Positions 17,051-26,449 of a stretch of 64,000 nt of DNA are shown here, piece by piece. The notes beneath the pieces were generated by a model. The model was not told the origin of the DNA, did not search any database, and saw only the letters and a list, made by a program, of their open reading frames with translations. Position 1 is the first letter of the stretch. Each line of letters opens with the position of its first letter. Location: the NCBI RefSeq assembly GCF_902497875.1, contig NZ_CABVHY010000031.1:24668-88667 (forward strand). The letters run 5' to 3'. The stretch comes from Pseudomonas fluorescens (lineage in GTDB: Bacteria; Pseudomonadota; Gammaproteobacteria; Pseudomonadales; Pseudomonadaceae). Both the position numbers and the translations under genes were made by a program.

Positions 17051-17082
17051 AAGGCCCGCCGGTTTAACCGGGCGGGCCTTTT
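17051..17082 (+). terminator. Terminator after the LysR gene (bidirectional)
   Basis: AAGGCCCGCCGGTT pairs with AACCGGGCGGGCCTT, with one bulged base, and is followed by TT; A-runs on the other side let it serve the convergent gene at 17100 too. Confidence 0.85.
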
Positions 17083-17099
17083 GCGTTTCCGATCGTGGA

Positions 17100-17498
17100 T
17101 CAGTGCTTGCTGTCCTGATTCGACATCGACAGCAGCTGCTTTTCCTGATTCCAGTCGAAGGGTTCGTCGTTTTGTTCGGCTTCATAACGACGATCTTCAA
17201 GGGCCTGGTACAGGTCGATCTCATCGTCGGGCATGAAGTGCAGGCAGTCGCCGGCGAAGTACCACAGCAGGTCACGTGGCACCAGGTGGGCAATCTGCGG
17301 ATATCGGGCGATGACCTGGCAGAGAATGTCCTGGCCCAGGTATTGGCTTTCGATCGGATCGACCGGCAGTAGCAGCATCAGTTCGTCGAAGCGTTCGAGG
17401 AACAGCTCGTGGCTTTCTTCCGGAACCTGTTCGGCTTCACCCAAGGCGACCAGGATGCTGCGCAGGTGTGCGAGCAGGGCGAGAGTGTGGTCGAGCAT
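17100..17498 (-). CDS. Conserved hypothetical protein (PA2817-like family)
   Basis: 132 residues, acidic and soluble (MLDHTLALLAHLRSILVALG at the start, then DLLWYFAGDCLHFMPDDEID followed by LYQALEDRRYEAEQ near the C-terminus). I recall a conserved Pseudomonas family of this size beside fadE but know of no function. The conserved WYFAGDCLHFMPDDE block suggests a structured binding site. It lies upstream of fadE on the same strand, with 92 bases between. Confidence 0.7.
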   Translation of the reverse strand: MLDHTLALLAHLRSILVALGEAEQVPEESHELFLERFDELMLLLPVDPIESQYLGQDILCQVIARYPQIAHLVPRDLLWYFAGDCLHFMPDDEIDLYQALEDRRYEAEQNDEPFDWNQEKQLLSMSNQDSKH

Positions 17499-17590
17499 AA
17501 CGGGAGTCCTCTAGAACTAAAGCAAAACGGGCGCCAGAGTATATAACTCCGGCGCCCGCTTTACATAATTGAACAGCTGTACGGGTTGGC

Positions 17591-20044
17591 TTAGCGGATT
17601 TTGCCCTCGCCGAGCGTCAGTTGCTCCTGGGCAAAATCATCGACATCGATGACTTTGCGCCGCGCCGCTTCTGCCTCGCGTAAAGTCTGGGCTTCACCCG
17701 GCTGCAAGACGCCAGCCTCCAACGCGGCGTCGATCACAGATTCCCCGGCAACGGGTTTGAGCTGGCCGCTTTTGAGGGCTAAATGCAGTTTTTTCTGTAG
17801 CGGTTGCACGGCACTCAGCAGATTGCAGGCGTGTTGCAGGGCGCCGACCGGATCTTGCGCCGATTGCGGGCGATAACAACCGCCGAGCAGCTCTTCGAGG
17901 GTCGGATCGCCTTTGGCGCGACCGATCACCGCGGCCACTTCGGCCCCCAGCTTGTCCGACGGACCTTTGTGCCGACGGCCGAACGGGAACACCACCACCC
18001 GCAGCAGACAGCCGAGTACCTTGTTCGGGAAGTTGCTCAGCAGTTCGTCCAGCGCCCGTTCGGATTGACCAAGGCTTTCTTCCATGGCCCAGGCGAACAG
18101 CGGATACATATGCTCCGGTGAGTCGAGGTCGTGGTAACGCTTGAGCGCGGCAGAAGCCAGGTACATGTTGCTCAGCACATCACCCAAGCGTGCGGACAGG
18201 CGTTCGCGACGTTTCAGTTCGCCGCCCAGCAGCATCATGCTGAGGTCGGCGAGCATGGCGAAGGCGGCTGCCTGGCGGTTGAGGGCACGGAAGTAACCCT
18301 GGCTGAGCTTGTCCCCCGGTGCGCGGTCGAAATGCCCGAAGCCCAGGTTCAACACCAGGGTGCTGGCGGCGTTGCTCACGGCAAAACCGATGTGCTTGAG
18401 CAGCAAGCCATCGAATTCGATCAGCGCCTGCTGTTTGTCTTCGCGGTCGGCGAGGGCCATTTCCTTGAGTACGAACGGGTGGCAGCGAATCGCCCCCTGG
18501 CCGAAGATCATCAGATTGCGCGAGAGAATATTCGCACCTTCCACGGTGATGAAGATGGGTGCACCTTGCCAGCTACGCCCCAGATAGTTGTTCGGGCCCA
18601 TGATGATGGCCTTGCCGCCATGAATATCCATCGCATGGCTGATGCACTCGCGCCCCCTTTCGGTCAGGTGATACTTGAGAATCGCCGAGAGCACCGAGGG
18701 TTTTTCGCCCAGGTCGACCGCGCTGGCGGTGAGCATCCGCGCACTGTCCATCAGCCAGGCATTACCGCCGATTCGCGCCAGTGCTTCCTGAATCCCTTCG
18801 AAGGCTGACAGCGGGACGTTGAATTGCTCGCGCACCTGGGCATATTGGCCGCTCACCAGACTGGTGAACTTGGCTGCGCCGGTGCCGACCGCAGGCAGCG
18901 AAATCGAGCGCCCGACCGACAGGCAATTCATCAACATCATCCAGCCTTTGCCGAGCATCTCCTGGCCGCCAATGAGGAACTCCAGCGGGACGAAGACATC
19001 CTTGCCGGAGTTCGGACCGTTCATGAACGAGGCACCCAGCGGCAGGTGGCGGCGACCGATCTCCACGCCGGGGAGGTCGGTCGGAATCAGCGCGAGGCTG
19101 ATGCCCAGGTCTTCTTCGTCGCCCAGCAAGTGATCCGGGTCATAGGCCTTGAAAGCCAGGCCGAGCAAGGTGGCCACCGGGCCGAGGGTGATGTAGCGCT
19201 TTTCCCAGTTCAGGCGCAGGCCGAGGGTTTCCTGGCCTTCCCATTCACCTTTGCAGATCACCCCGGTGTCGGGCATCGCCCCGGCGTCGGAGCCGGCCAG
19301 TGGACCGGTCAATGCAAAGCACGGAATGTCGTCGCCGCGGGCCAGCCGCGGCAGGTAATGGTTGCGTTGTTCGTCGGTGCCGTAATGCAGTAACAGTTCA
19401 GCCGGGCCGAGAGAGTTGGGCACCATCACGGTCGAAGCCAGGTCGCCGCTGCGGGTTGCCAGCTTCATCGCTACCTGGGAATGGGCGTAGGCCGAGAAGC
19501 CTTTACCACCGAATTCCCGGGGAATGATCAGGGCAAAAAAACCATGCTGCTTGATGTGCTCCCAAGCCGCTGGCGGCAGGTCCATGGACTGGCCGATCTG
19601 CCAGTCGCTGACCATGGCGCAGAGCTCTTCGGTAGGGCCATCGATGAACGCCTGTTCCTCTTCGCTCAGTTGCGCTTTCGGATAAGCCAGTAGTTTGTTC
19701 CAGTCCGGACGACCGCTGAACAGCTCGCCATCCCACCAGACGGTACCGGCATCAATCGCGTCGCGTTCGGTTTGCGACATGGGCGGCAAGGTTTTCTGAA
19801 ACCAGCTGAACAGCGGCGCCGTGAAATATTTACGGCGCAGGTCCGGCAGCAACAGAGGCGCGGCCACCGCGGCGAGCAGCACCCAGAAAATCAGTAACAG
19901 CCAGCCTGGTGCATGGCTGAAGGCGCCCATCGCCAACAGGTAGACAGCGACCACGCCCAACGCGGGCAGAGGCGCGATGCGACGATGTGCCAACCAGGCA
20001 ATGCCGACCACCAGAACCAGTATCCACAACAGCAGCATATTCAA
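17591..20044 (-). CDS. fadE: Acyl-CoA dehydrogenase FadE
   Basis: 817 residues, the long FadE form. Two N-terminal membrane segments (to about residue 70) precede an acyl-CoA dehydrogenase core, with the FAD/substrate stretch CFALTGPLAGSDAGAMPDTG and the later AMDIHGGKAIIMGPNNYLG, and an extra C-terminal domain of about 200 residues. It catalyses the first oxidation of fatty-acid beta-oxidation at the inner membrane. Length and architecture match E. coli FadE and the Pseudomonas homologue. ATG 20044 has GGAGG upstream. Confidence 0.94.
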   Translation of the reverse strand: MNMLLLWILVLVVGIAWLAHRRIAPLPALGVVAVYLLAMGAFSHAPGWLLLIFWVLLAAVAAPLLLPDLRRKYFTAPLFSWFQKTLPPMSQTERDAIDAGTVWWDGELFSGRPDWNKLLAYPKAQLSEEEQAFIDGPTEELCAMVSDWQIGQSMDLPPAAWEHIKQHGFFALIIPREFGGKGFSAYAHSQVAMKLATRSGDLASTVMVPNSLGPAELLLHYGTDEQRNHYLPRLARGDDIPCFALTGPLAGSDAGAMPDTGVICKGEWEGQETLGLRLNWEKRYITLGPVATLLGLAFKAYDPDHLLGDEEDLGISLALIPTDLPGVEIGRRHLPLGASFMNGPNSGKDVFVPLEFLIGGQEMLGKGWMMLMNCLSVGRSISLPAVGTGAAKFTSLVSGQYAQVREQFNVPLSAFEGIQEALARIGGNAWLMDSARMLTASAVDLGEKPSVLSAILKYHLTERGRECISHAMDIHGGKAIIMGPNNYLGRSWQGAPIFITVEGANILSRNLMIFGQGAIRCHPFVLKEMALADREDKQQALIEFDGLLLKHIGFAVSNAASTLVLNLGFGHFDRAPGDKLSQGYFRALNRQAAAFAMLADLSMMLLGGELKRRERLSARLGDVLSNMYLASAALKRYHDLDSPEHMYPLFAWAMEESLGQSERALDELLSNFPNKVLGCLLRVVVFPFGRRHKGPSDKLGAEVAAVIGRAKGDPTLEELLGGCYRPQSAQDPVGALQHACNLLSAVQPLQKKLHLALKSGQLKPVAGESVIDAALEAGVLQPGEAQTLREAEAARRKVIDVDDFAQEQLTLGEGKIR

Positions 20045-20285
20045 TCCTCCGTGAAACCAGGGGCAAAACCACCCTCAGAGCTTAGACGGCATCCGTGGAA
20101 AGGGTGGTAAGAGCGATGTGTTTGAATTTGTAGGAAACATTGGGTGAAATTTGACGGTTATCGCGACGGCGGACTGTTGAGATCGTCCGCAAACAGCGCG
20201 GCAAGCGCTGATATTTGGCCGAAACGTCGTTAACTCTGTGCTGGATGTATCGCTAGACTCGTGGCTTCCCCAGGAGATTTTTCTC

Positions 20286-20945
20286 ATGCACGAGTATCTG
20301 AGTCCCGGCCGCTTCATCGATAGTGACCACCCAGCGCTGGTGGAGTTCGCCGAAACCCATCGCGGCAGCAGCCGTGATCCGTTCGAACAGGCAATCAAGC
20401 TTTATTACGCGGTACGCGAGAGCGTGCGCTACAACCCCTACACCTTCAGTCGCGACCCGCAGACCTTGCGTGGCAGTTATGCACTGGCGAGTGGTGAAAG
20501 CTATTGCGTGCCCAAGGCCACCTTGCTCGCCGGCTGTGCCCGACATTGCGGGATCGCCGCACGAATCGGCCTGGCGGATGTGCGTAATCACCTGTCGACG
20601 CCGCGCTTGCTTGCGCTGCTCAGAAGCGATGTATTCGCCATGCACGGCTACACCGAGCTGTATTTGCAGGGCCGTTGGGTCAAGGCTACGCCGGCGTTCA
20701 ACCAGCAGTTGTGCGAACTGTTCGATGTGGCGCCACTTGAGTTCGACGGGGTCAACGACAGTGTGTTCCACCCGTTCAATCGCCAGGGCGAACAGCTGAT
20801 GGAGTACCTGGTGGATCACGGGCAGTTCGCCGATGTGCCTGAAGCGTTTTTCTTCGAGCATCTGCAAAAATGCTATCCGCATTTGTTCAGCGATCAACTG
20901 CCGGCTTCGCTGGGTGATATGCAGACTGATTTAAGCTGCGCCTGA
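20286..20945 (+). CDS. Transglutaminase-like cysteine peptidase-fold protein
   Basis: 219 residues of the bacterial transglutaminase-like superfamily. The Cys nucleophile is in SYCVPKATLLAGCARHCGIA and the His in MHGYTELYLQGRWVKATPAFN. The position where the third catalytic residue (Asp) is usual reads ATP here, so the triad may be incomplete or use another residue. ATG 20286 has AGGAGA 8 bases upstream. It is divergent from fadE and followed by a GST and an ABC exporter, an order I recall from other Pseudomonas. The substrate is unknown. Confidence 0.83.
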   Translation: MHEYLSPGRFIDSDHPALVEFAETHRGSSRDPFEQAIKLYYAVRESVRYNPYTFSRDPQTLRGSYALASGESYCVPKATLLAGCARHCGIAARIGLADVRNHLSTPRLLALLRSDVFAMHGYTELYLQGRWVKATPAFNQQLCELFDVAPLEFDGVNDSVFHPFNRQGEQLMEYLVDHGQFADVPEAFFFEHLQKCYPHLFSDQLPASLGDMQTDLSCA

Positions 20946-20989
20946 TCCGGCGTAGACTGCCCCGGCATTCATCTATCTAAGGAGTGGTC

Positions 20990-21613
20990 ATGCTGAAGAT
21001 CTGGGGTCGGAAAAATTCGTCGAATGTCAGGAAGGTACTCTGGTGCGCCGAAGAGCTCGGCCTGAGCTACGAGGCGGTGGATGCGGGCGGCGCTTTCGGG
21101 GTGGTCGACACGCCCGAGTACCGGGCGATGAACCCCAACGGCCGAGTCCCGCTTATCGAAGATGACGGGTTCGTACTTTGGGAGTCCAACACCATCGTGC
21201 GTTATCTGTGCGCCAGACATGCCGCTGACTCGGTCTGGTATCCGGCGGACCCGCAAACACGTGCCGCTGCCGAAAAGTGGATGGACTGGACCACTTCAAC
21301 CTTTGCCGACCCCTTCCGTCAGGTGTTCTGGGGCGTATTGCGCACCCCGGCGGATCAACAGGATTGGGTCAGGATTCATGCGGCGCGCGATACCTGTGTC
21401 GAGTTGCTATCGATGGTCGATCAGGCGCTGGCCGAGCAGCCGTACCTGTCCGGCGCAGAGGTTGGCTTGGGTGATATTCCCCTCGGCAGCTTCATTTATG
21501 CCTGGTTCGAAATGCCCATCGAGCGCCCGCCAATGCCCCATCTGCAAGCCTGGTACGAGCGCCTTCAGCAACGCCCGGCTTATCGTAAAGCAGTCATGAC
21601 CGCGTTGACTTAA
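20990..21613 (+). CDS. Glutathione S-transferase family protein
   Basis: 207 residues with an N-terminal thioredoxin-fold domain (MLKIWGRKNSSNVRKVLWCA, the PNGRVPLIEDDGFVLWESN glutathione-binding block with cis-Pro and Glu-Ser) and an all-helical C-terminal domain ending PHLQAWYERLQQRPAY. It conjugates or binds glutathione; the specific substrate is unknown. AAGGAG lies just upstream of ATG 20990; a GTG two codons earlier is possible. Confidence 0.92.
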   Translation: MLKIWGRKNSSNVRKVLWCAEELGLSYEAVDAGGAFGVVDTPEYRAMNPNGRVPLIEDDGFVLWESNTIVRYLCARHAADSVWYPADPQTRAAAEKWMDWTTSTFADPFRQVFWGVLRTPADQQDWVRIHAARDTCVELLSMVDQALAEQPYLSGAEVGLGDIPLGSFIYAWFEMPIERPPMPHLQAWYERLQQRPAYRKAVMTALT

Positions 21614-21746
21614 TACTGACTATCAATACAGGTGACTGTACTTGTGCGGCGTCGCCAAGCACCATTGGTCTTGTGCGCCGCCGTTGTATTGCGCGCGGTC
21701 CGCCCTTATCTCTAACTTTCTTCCCTTCCTGGTGCGTAAATCCGAT

Positions 21747-22679
21747 ATGAGTTCCGCTCTGTCCATCCGGCAGCTAACCAAAACCTACGGCAACGGTTTC
21801 CAGGCCCTGAGTGGGATCGATCTGGATGTCGCCGAAGGTGATTTTTTCGCCTTGCTCGGCCCCAACGGTGCCGGCAAGTCCACCACCATCGGCATTCTCT
21901 CGACCCTGGTGAACAAGACCAGCGGCACGGTGAATATCTTTGGTCATGACCTCGACCGCGAGCCCGCCGCGCTCAAACGTTGCATTGGCGTAGTGCCGCA
22001 AGAGTTCAACTTCAACCAGTTCGAAAAGACCTTCGACATCGTCGTGACTCAGGCCGGCTACTACGGCATCCCGCCCAAAGTTGCCAAGGAGCGAGCCGAG
22101 CAGTACCTGACTCAGCTCGGACTGTGGGACAAGCGCGATGTGCCGTCGCGTTCGTTGTCCGGCGGCATGAAGCGCCGGTTGATGATCGCCCGGGCGCTGG
22201 TGCATGAGCCGCGTCTGCTGATCCTCGACGAACCGACGGCCGGGGTGGATATCGAACTGCGGCGCTCGATGTGGACCTTCCTCACCGAGCTGAACCAGAA
22301 AGGCATCACCATCATCCTCACCACCCATTACCTGGAGGAGGCTGAGCAGCTGTGCCGCAACATCGGCATCATCGACCACGGCACCATCGTCGAGAACACG
22401 AGCATGCGCCAGTTGCTCAGCCAACTGCATGTCGAGACCTTCCTGCTCGACCTGAAACACGACATGAAGGTCGCACCGCAGCTGATCGGCTATCCGAATC
22501 GCCTGGTCGACAACCACACCCTGGAAGTCCAGGTCGATAAAGCGGTGGGCATCACCGCGCTGTTTGGCCAACTGGCGGCGCAGAATATCGAAGTGCTGAG
22601 CTTGCGAAATAAAACCAATCGCCTCGAGGAGTTGTTCGTGTCCCTGGTGGAGAAAAATCTGGCGAAGGTGGCGGTATGA
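21747..22679 (+). CDS. ABC-2 type exporter ATP-binding protein (YadG-like)
   Basis: 310 residues. Walker A GPNGAGKST, Q-loop VVPQEFNFNQF, signature LSGGMKRRLMIARALVHEP, Walker B LLILDEPTAGVD and switch His in TTHYLEEAE are all present. The C-terminal 80 residues form the extra domain usual in ABC-2 drug/polysaccharide exporters. The stop overlaps the start of the permease gene by 4 bases (ATGA). The ATG at 21747 is chosen because the ABC domain starts right after it. Confidence 0.93.
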   Translation: MSSALSIRQLTKTYGNGFQALSGIDLDVAEGDFFALLGPNGAGKSTTIGILSTLVNKTSGTVNIFGHDLDREPAALKRCIGVVPQEFNFNQFEKTFDIVVTQAGYYGIPPKVAKERAEQYLTQLGLWDKRDVPSRSLSGGMKRRLMIARALVHEPRLLILDEPTAGVDIELRRSMWTFLTELNQKGITIILTTHYLEEAEQLCRNIGIIDHGTIVENTSMRQLLSQLHVETFLLDLKHDMKVAPQLIGYPNRLVDNHTLEVQVDKAVGITALFGQLAAQNIEVLSLRNKTNRLEELFVSLVEKNLAKVAV

Positions 22680-23455
22680 GTTCCGAGCTGCAGCCCAACC
22701 TCGTTGCACTGAATACCATCGTCTACCGTGAAGTCCGGCGCTTTACCCGGATCTGGCCGCAAACCTTGCTGCCGCCAGCGATCACCATGGTTCTGTATTT
22801 TGTGATCTTCGGTAATCTGATCGGTCGGCAGATCGGTGATATGGGCGGCTTCACCTATATGGAGTACATCGTGCCCGGGCTGATCATGATGTCGGTGATC
22901 ACCAACTCCTACGGCAACGTGGTCTCGAGTTTCTTTGGCAGCAAATTCCAGCGCTCCATCGAAGAACTGATGGTCTCGCCGGTTTCACCGCACACCATTC
23001 TGATTGGCTACACATTGGGTGGCGTGTTGCGCGGGCTGATGGTCGGGGTGATCGTGACGCTGCTGTCACTGTTCTTCACCGATCTGCAGGTGCATCACCT
23101 GGGCGTGACCATTCTGGTGGTGGTACTGACGGCGACGATCTTCTCGTTGCTGGGTTTCATCAACGCAGTGTTCGCGCGCAACTTCGATGACATCTCGATT
23201 ATCCCGACCTTCGTGCTGACTCCGCTGACCTACCTGGGCGGGGTGTTCTACTCGATCAGCCTGTTGCCGCCGTTCTGGCAAACGGTATCGCTGGCCAACC
23301 CGGTGCTGCATATGGTCAACGCCTTCCGCTACGGCATCCTCGGGGTCTCGGATATCAGGATCAGCGTGGCCATTACTTTCATGCTGGTGGCAACGATAGT
23401 GCTGTACGTCGGTTGTACCCGGTTGCTGGTCAGTGGCCGCGGGATGCGCACGTAG
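22676..23455 (+). CDS. ABC-2 type exporter permease (YadH-like)
   Basis: 259 residues with six membrane helices and the ABC-2 signature region (VSPHTILIGYTLGGVLRGLM; TPLTYLGGVFYSISLLPP). It forms the channel for the ATPase encoded immediately upstream, and the overlapping start ensures matched synthesis. The transported substrate is unknown. The TAG stop lies inside the left arm of a palindrome. Confidence 0.92.
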   Translation: MSSELQPNLVALNTIVYREVRRFTRIWPQTLLPPAITMVLYFVIFGNLIGRQIGDMGGFTYMEYIVPGLIMMSVITNSYGNVVSSFFGSKFQRSIEELMVSPVSPHTILIGYTLGGVLRGLMVGVIVTLLSLFFTDLQVHHLGVTILVVVLTATIFSLLGFINAVFARNFDDISIIPTFVLTPLTYLGGVFYSISLLPPFWQTVSLANPVLHMVNAFRYGILGVSDIRISVAITFMLVATIVLYVGCTRLLVSGRGMRT

Positions 23456-23490
23456 GAGCTGAACCTGCGGCAGCTCCTACGTGCGGTTTT
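23447..23490. repeat. REP-like perfect palindrome doubling as terminator
   Basis: CGCACGTAGGAGCTG and CAGCTCCTACGTGCG form a perfect 15-bp inverted repeat with a 9-base loop; GTTTTT follows on the plus strand. The core resembles the GTAGGAGCTGC half of Pseudomonas REP sequences. It spans the 3' ends of two convergent genes. Confidence 0.85.
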
Positions 23491-23992
23491 TCTTGCGTTT
23501 CTTCCATTGCCGGCCGACCCACCAGCGCCAATAGACCATGGTCAGGCAATAGGCGAGGGCGCCCAGCACCAGGCCGGCGACTACCGAGCCGAGCAGGAAG
23601 GGTTGCCACAGAGTCGACAACTGCCCGCTGATCCACTCCCAGGTCAACTCGTCAGGCAGGGTTCTGGCGGGCGCGTTCATTAGCCAGGTGCCGATCTGAT
23701 AGGTGCAAAAGAATACCGGCGGCATGGTGATCGGGTTGGTCAGCCAGACCAGGCTGACGGCAATCGGCAGGTTGCCGCGCACTGAAATGGCCAGAAACGC
23801 CGCCAGCAGCATTTGCAACGGAATCGGTATGAACGCGGCAAACAGGCCGACGGCCATCGCCCGTGCCACCGAGTGGCGATTGAGGTGCCAGAGGTTCGGG
23901 TCATGCAGCAGCTTGCCGAGAAAGCGTAAGGATTTGTGTTCCCTGATGCTGGTCGGGTCTGGCATGTAGCGTTTGAATAGGCGCCGGGGCAT
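23477..23992 (-). CDS. DUF2062 membrane protein
   Basis: 171 residues. After a basic N-terminus (MPRRLFKRYMPDP) come two to three hydrophobic segments (MAVGLFAAFIPIPLQMLLAAF; FLLGSVVAGLVLGALAYCL) and the TNPITMPPVFFCTYQIG motif of the DUF2062 family. The C-terminus is strongly basic (RQWKKRKKNRT). Function is unknown; homologues sit next to comEC in Pseudomonas. ATG 23992 is chosen because the family begins at MPRR; the longer frame adds a polar stretch without counterpart. Its stop codon lies inside the palindrome at 23471-23485. Confidence 0.87.
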   Translation of the reverse strand: MPRRLFKRYMPDPTSIREHKSLRFLGKLLHDPNLWHLNRHSVARAMAVGLFAAFIPIPLQMLLAAFLAISVRGNLPIAVSLVWLTNPITMPPVFFCTYQIGTWLMNAPARTLPDELTWEWISGQLSTLWQPFLLGSVVAGLVLGALAYCLTMVYWRWWVGRQWKKRKKNRT

Positions 23993-24127
23993 AGGGCTTC
24001 TCGGTCGGTTCAGGCGGTCAGTATGCCCGGATTCTGCCGAAGGCAAATTCAGACTTTGTGACAATTAATAAAACGGAGTGCCTGCAGGTCAGCTAATCCA
24101 AGAGGGTGATTGCTCAAGGATGGTTGT

Positions 24128-26362
24128 ATGCGCACAGGGATGTTCGCGCTCGCGCTGGGTCTTCTGGCTTTGCGGTTTTTACCGTGGTTGCCGCCGGTCG
24201 GGTTGTTGCTGATGCTGCCGGTAGTGGCGCTGATGCTGTTACCGTTTCGCACTTATCCACTGGCTTTTTTTCTGCTCGGTCTGACTTGGGCCTGTTTCTC
24301 GGCACAGTGGGCACTCGATGATCGTCTGTCGGCCAGTCTCGACGGCAAAACGCTGTGGCTTGAAGGGCGGGTGACGGGTTTGCCGCAGAACAGCGGTCGG
24401 TCCGTGCGCTTCGAGTTGCTGGACGGGCAATCGCGGCGGGGCGCGCTGCCCCGCCGAATGCGCCTGAGCTGGCACGGTGGACCGCCAGTCAACAGCGGCG
24501 AACGCTGGCGCCTGGCGGTCAAGCTCAAGCGGCCCCATGGTTTGCTCAATCCCCATGGCAGGGATGACGAAGCCGGCTTGCTGGCCAGGCGGATCGGTGC
24601 CACTGGATCGGTCAAGGACGGTCAATTGCTGGTTCCGGCGCAGTGGGCGTGGCGGGACCGAATCCGCCAGCGCTTGCTGAGTGTCGACGCCAACGGCCGC
24701 GCCGGTGCCCTGGCCGCACTGGTGCTGGGCGATGGTTCCGGCCTGACCACGCAGGATTGGCGCGTGCTGCAGGATACCGGCACGGTGCACTTGCTGGTCA
24801 TTTCCGGTCAGCACATCGGTTTGCTGGCCGGCTTGATCTACGCCTTGGTCGCCGCTCTGGCACGTTACGGTTGCTGGCCCGGTAATAGGCCCTGGCTACC
24901 CTGGGCGTGCGGTCTGGCATTTTCAGCGGCGCTCGGCTATGGCCTGTTGGCCGGTTTTCAGGTTCCGGTGCAACGGGCCTGTGTGATGCTCGGCCTGGTA
25001 TTGCTCTGGCGGTTGCGCTTTCGCCACTTGGGGGCCTGGTGGCCGCTGCTGTTGGCACTGAACGGGGTGTTGATTCTGGAACCCCTGGCCAGCCTGCAGC
25101 CGGGGTTCTGGCTGTCCTTCGCCGCGGTGGCGGTACTGATTTTTACCTTCAGTGGTCGACTGGGCGCCTGGCAGTGGTGGCAGGCCTGGAGTCGTGCCCA
25201 GTGGCTGATCGCTATCGGTTTGTTGCCAATGCTGCTGGTGCTTGGCCTGCCCGTGAGCCTCAGTGGGCCGCTGGTCAATCTGCTGGCAGTGCCCTGGATC
25301 AGTCTCGCGGTATTACCTCTGGCCTTGCTCGGCACCGCTTTGCTACCGGTGCCGTATCTCGGGGAAGGGCTGTTGTGGGTAGCCGGTGGCCTACTCGACG
25401 GTTTGTTCCAGGTTCTGGGCCTGATGGCCGCGGGTCTGCCGGCCTGGGTCCCGCAGGCGTTGCCGGTCTGGGCATGGGCGCTGAGTGCATTGGGATCGAT
25501 ACTGCTGCTGTTGCCCAAGGGCGTACCGCTGCGACTGCTGGGTTGGCCGATGCTGTTGCTGGCAGTTTTCGCGCCAGGGGAAAAGGTGCCGGCGGGCGAG
25601 GTGGAGGTCTGGCAACTGGATGTTGGTCAGGGTCTCGCCTACATCCTGCGAACCAGACACCACGCGATGCTTTACGACGCCGGTCCGCGTTTTGCCGAGC
25701 ATGACCTGGGAGCGCGAGTGGTATTGCCGACCTTGCGCAAACTGGGTATCCGCGAGCTGGATCTGCTGCTGATCAGCCATGCCCATGCCGACCATGCCGG
25801 TGGCGCCGTGGCGGTGCGGCGTGGGTTGCCGGTCAAACGGGTGCTCAGTGGCGAACCGGGTGACCTGTCTGGAGTGCTGCAGGCCGAGCCTTGTGTGACT
25901 GGCGAAAACTGGGAATGGGACGGGGTGAAATTTTCCCTCTGGCAATGGTCGGCCGCCGGAGACAGCAACCAGCATTCCTGCGTGTTGTGGGTCGAGGCCA
26001 GGGGCGAACGCCTGTTGCTGGCGGGAGACATCGATGCCCGCGCCGAACGGGCGCTGCTCAAGAGTCCCCTGGCGCAACCGGTGGATTGGCTGCAGGCGCC
26101 GCATCACGGCAGTCGCAGCTCGTCGTCCCGGGAGTTTCTCGAGGTGTTGCGGCCCAAGGCTTCGTTGATCTCCCGGGGGCTCGGCAACAGTTTCGGCCAT
26201 CCGCACCCCGAGGTGCTGCAACGTTACCGCGAGTTGGGCATTCAGGCCTATGACAGCGTGGAACAAGGCGCGCTGCGTTTGCAGCTCGGGGCTTTCGAGG
26301 AGCCCCGGGGATTACGCGACCAACGGCGCTTCTGGCGTGAGGCACCGCCCTGGAACAGGTAA
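24128..26362 (+). CDS. comEC: DNA uptake channel ComEC/Rec2
   Basis: 744 residues in three parts: an N-terminal OB-like DUF4131 region after two helices, the multi-helix Competence domain (LLVISGQHIGLLAGLIYALV and following helices), and a C-terminal metallo-beta-lactamase domain with LLISHAHADHAGG and the late APHHGSRSSSS motif. It forms the inner-membrane pore for incoming single-stranded DNA. ATG 24128 has AAGGA 7 bases upstream. It is complete, with no frameshift. It heads the conserved comEC-exbB-exbD-lpxK-kdsB-ptpA-murB run. Confidence 0.95.
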   Translation: MRTGMFALALGLLALRFLPWLPPVGLLLMLPVVALMLLPFRTYPLAFFLLGLTWACFSAQWALDDRLSASLDGKTLWLEGRVTGLPQNSGRSVRFELLDGQSRRGALPRRMRLSWHGGPPVNSGERWRLAVKLKRPHGLLNPHGRDDEAGLLARRIGATGSVKDGQLLVPAQWAWRDRIRQRLLSVDANGRAGALAALVLGDGSGLTTQDWRVLQDTGTVHLLVISGQHIGLLAGLIYALVAALARYGCWPGNRPWLPWACGLAFSAALGYGLLAGFQVPVQRACVMLGLVLLWRLRFRHLGAWWPLLLALNGVLILEPLASLQPGFWLSFAAVAVLIFTFSGRLGAWQWWQAWSRAQWLIAIGLLPMLLVLGLPVSLSGPLVNLLAVPWISLAVLPLALLGTALLPVPYLGEGLLWVAGGLLDGLFQVLGLMAAGLPAWVPQALPVWAWALSALGSILLLLPKGVPLRLLGWPMLLLAVFAPGEKVPAGEVEVWQLDVGQGLAYILRTRHHAMLYDAGPRFAEHDLGARVVLPTLRKLGIRELDLLLISHAHADHAGGAVAVRRGLPVKRVLSGEPGDLSGVLQAEPCVTGENWEWDGVKFSLWQWSAAGDSNQHSCVLWVEARGERLLLAGDIDARAERALLKSPLAQPVDWLQAPHHGSRSSSSREFLEVLRPKASLISRGLGNSFGHPHPEVLQRYRELGIQAYDSVEQGALRLQLGAFEEPRGLRDQRRFWREAPPWNR

Positions 26363-26449
26363 AGGGGGCAGGGCGCATGCGACATACCGTACTTCGGTGA
26401 GTCGACCCCCTATGGTAGAGTGACGCACTTTTTCGAGGGGACTGTCACT

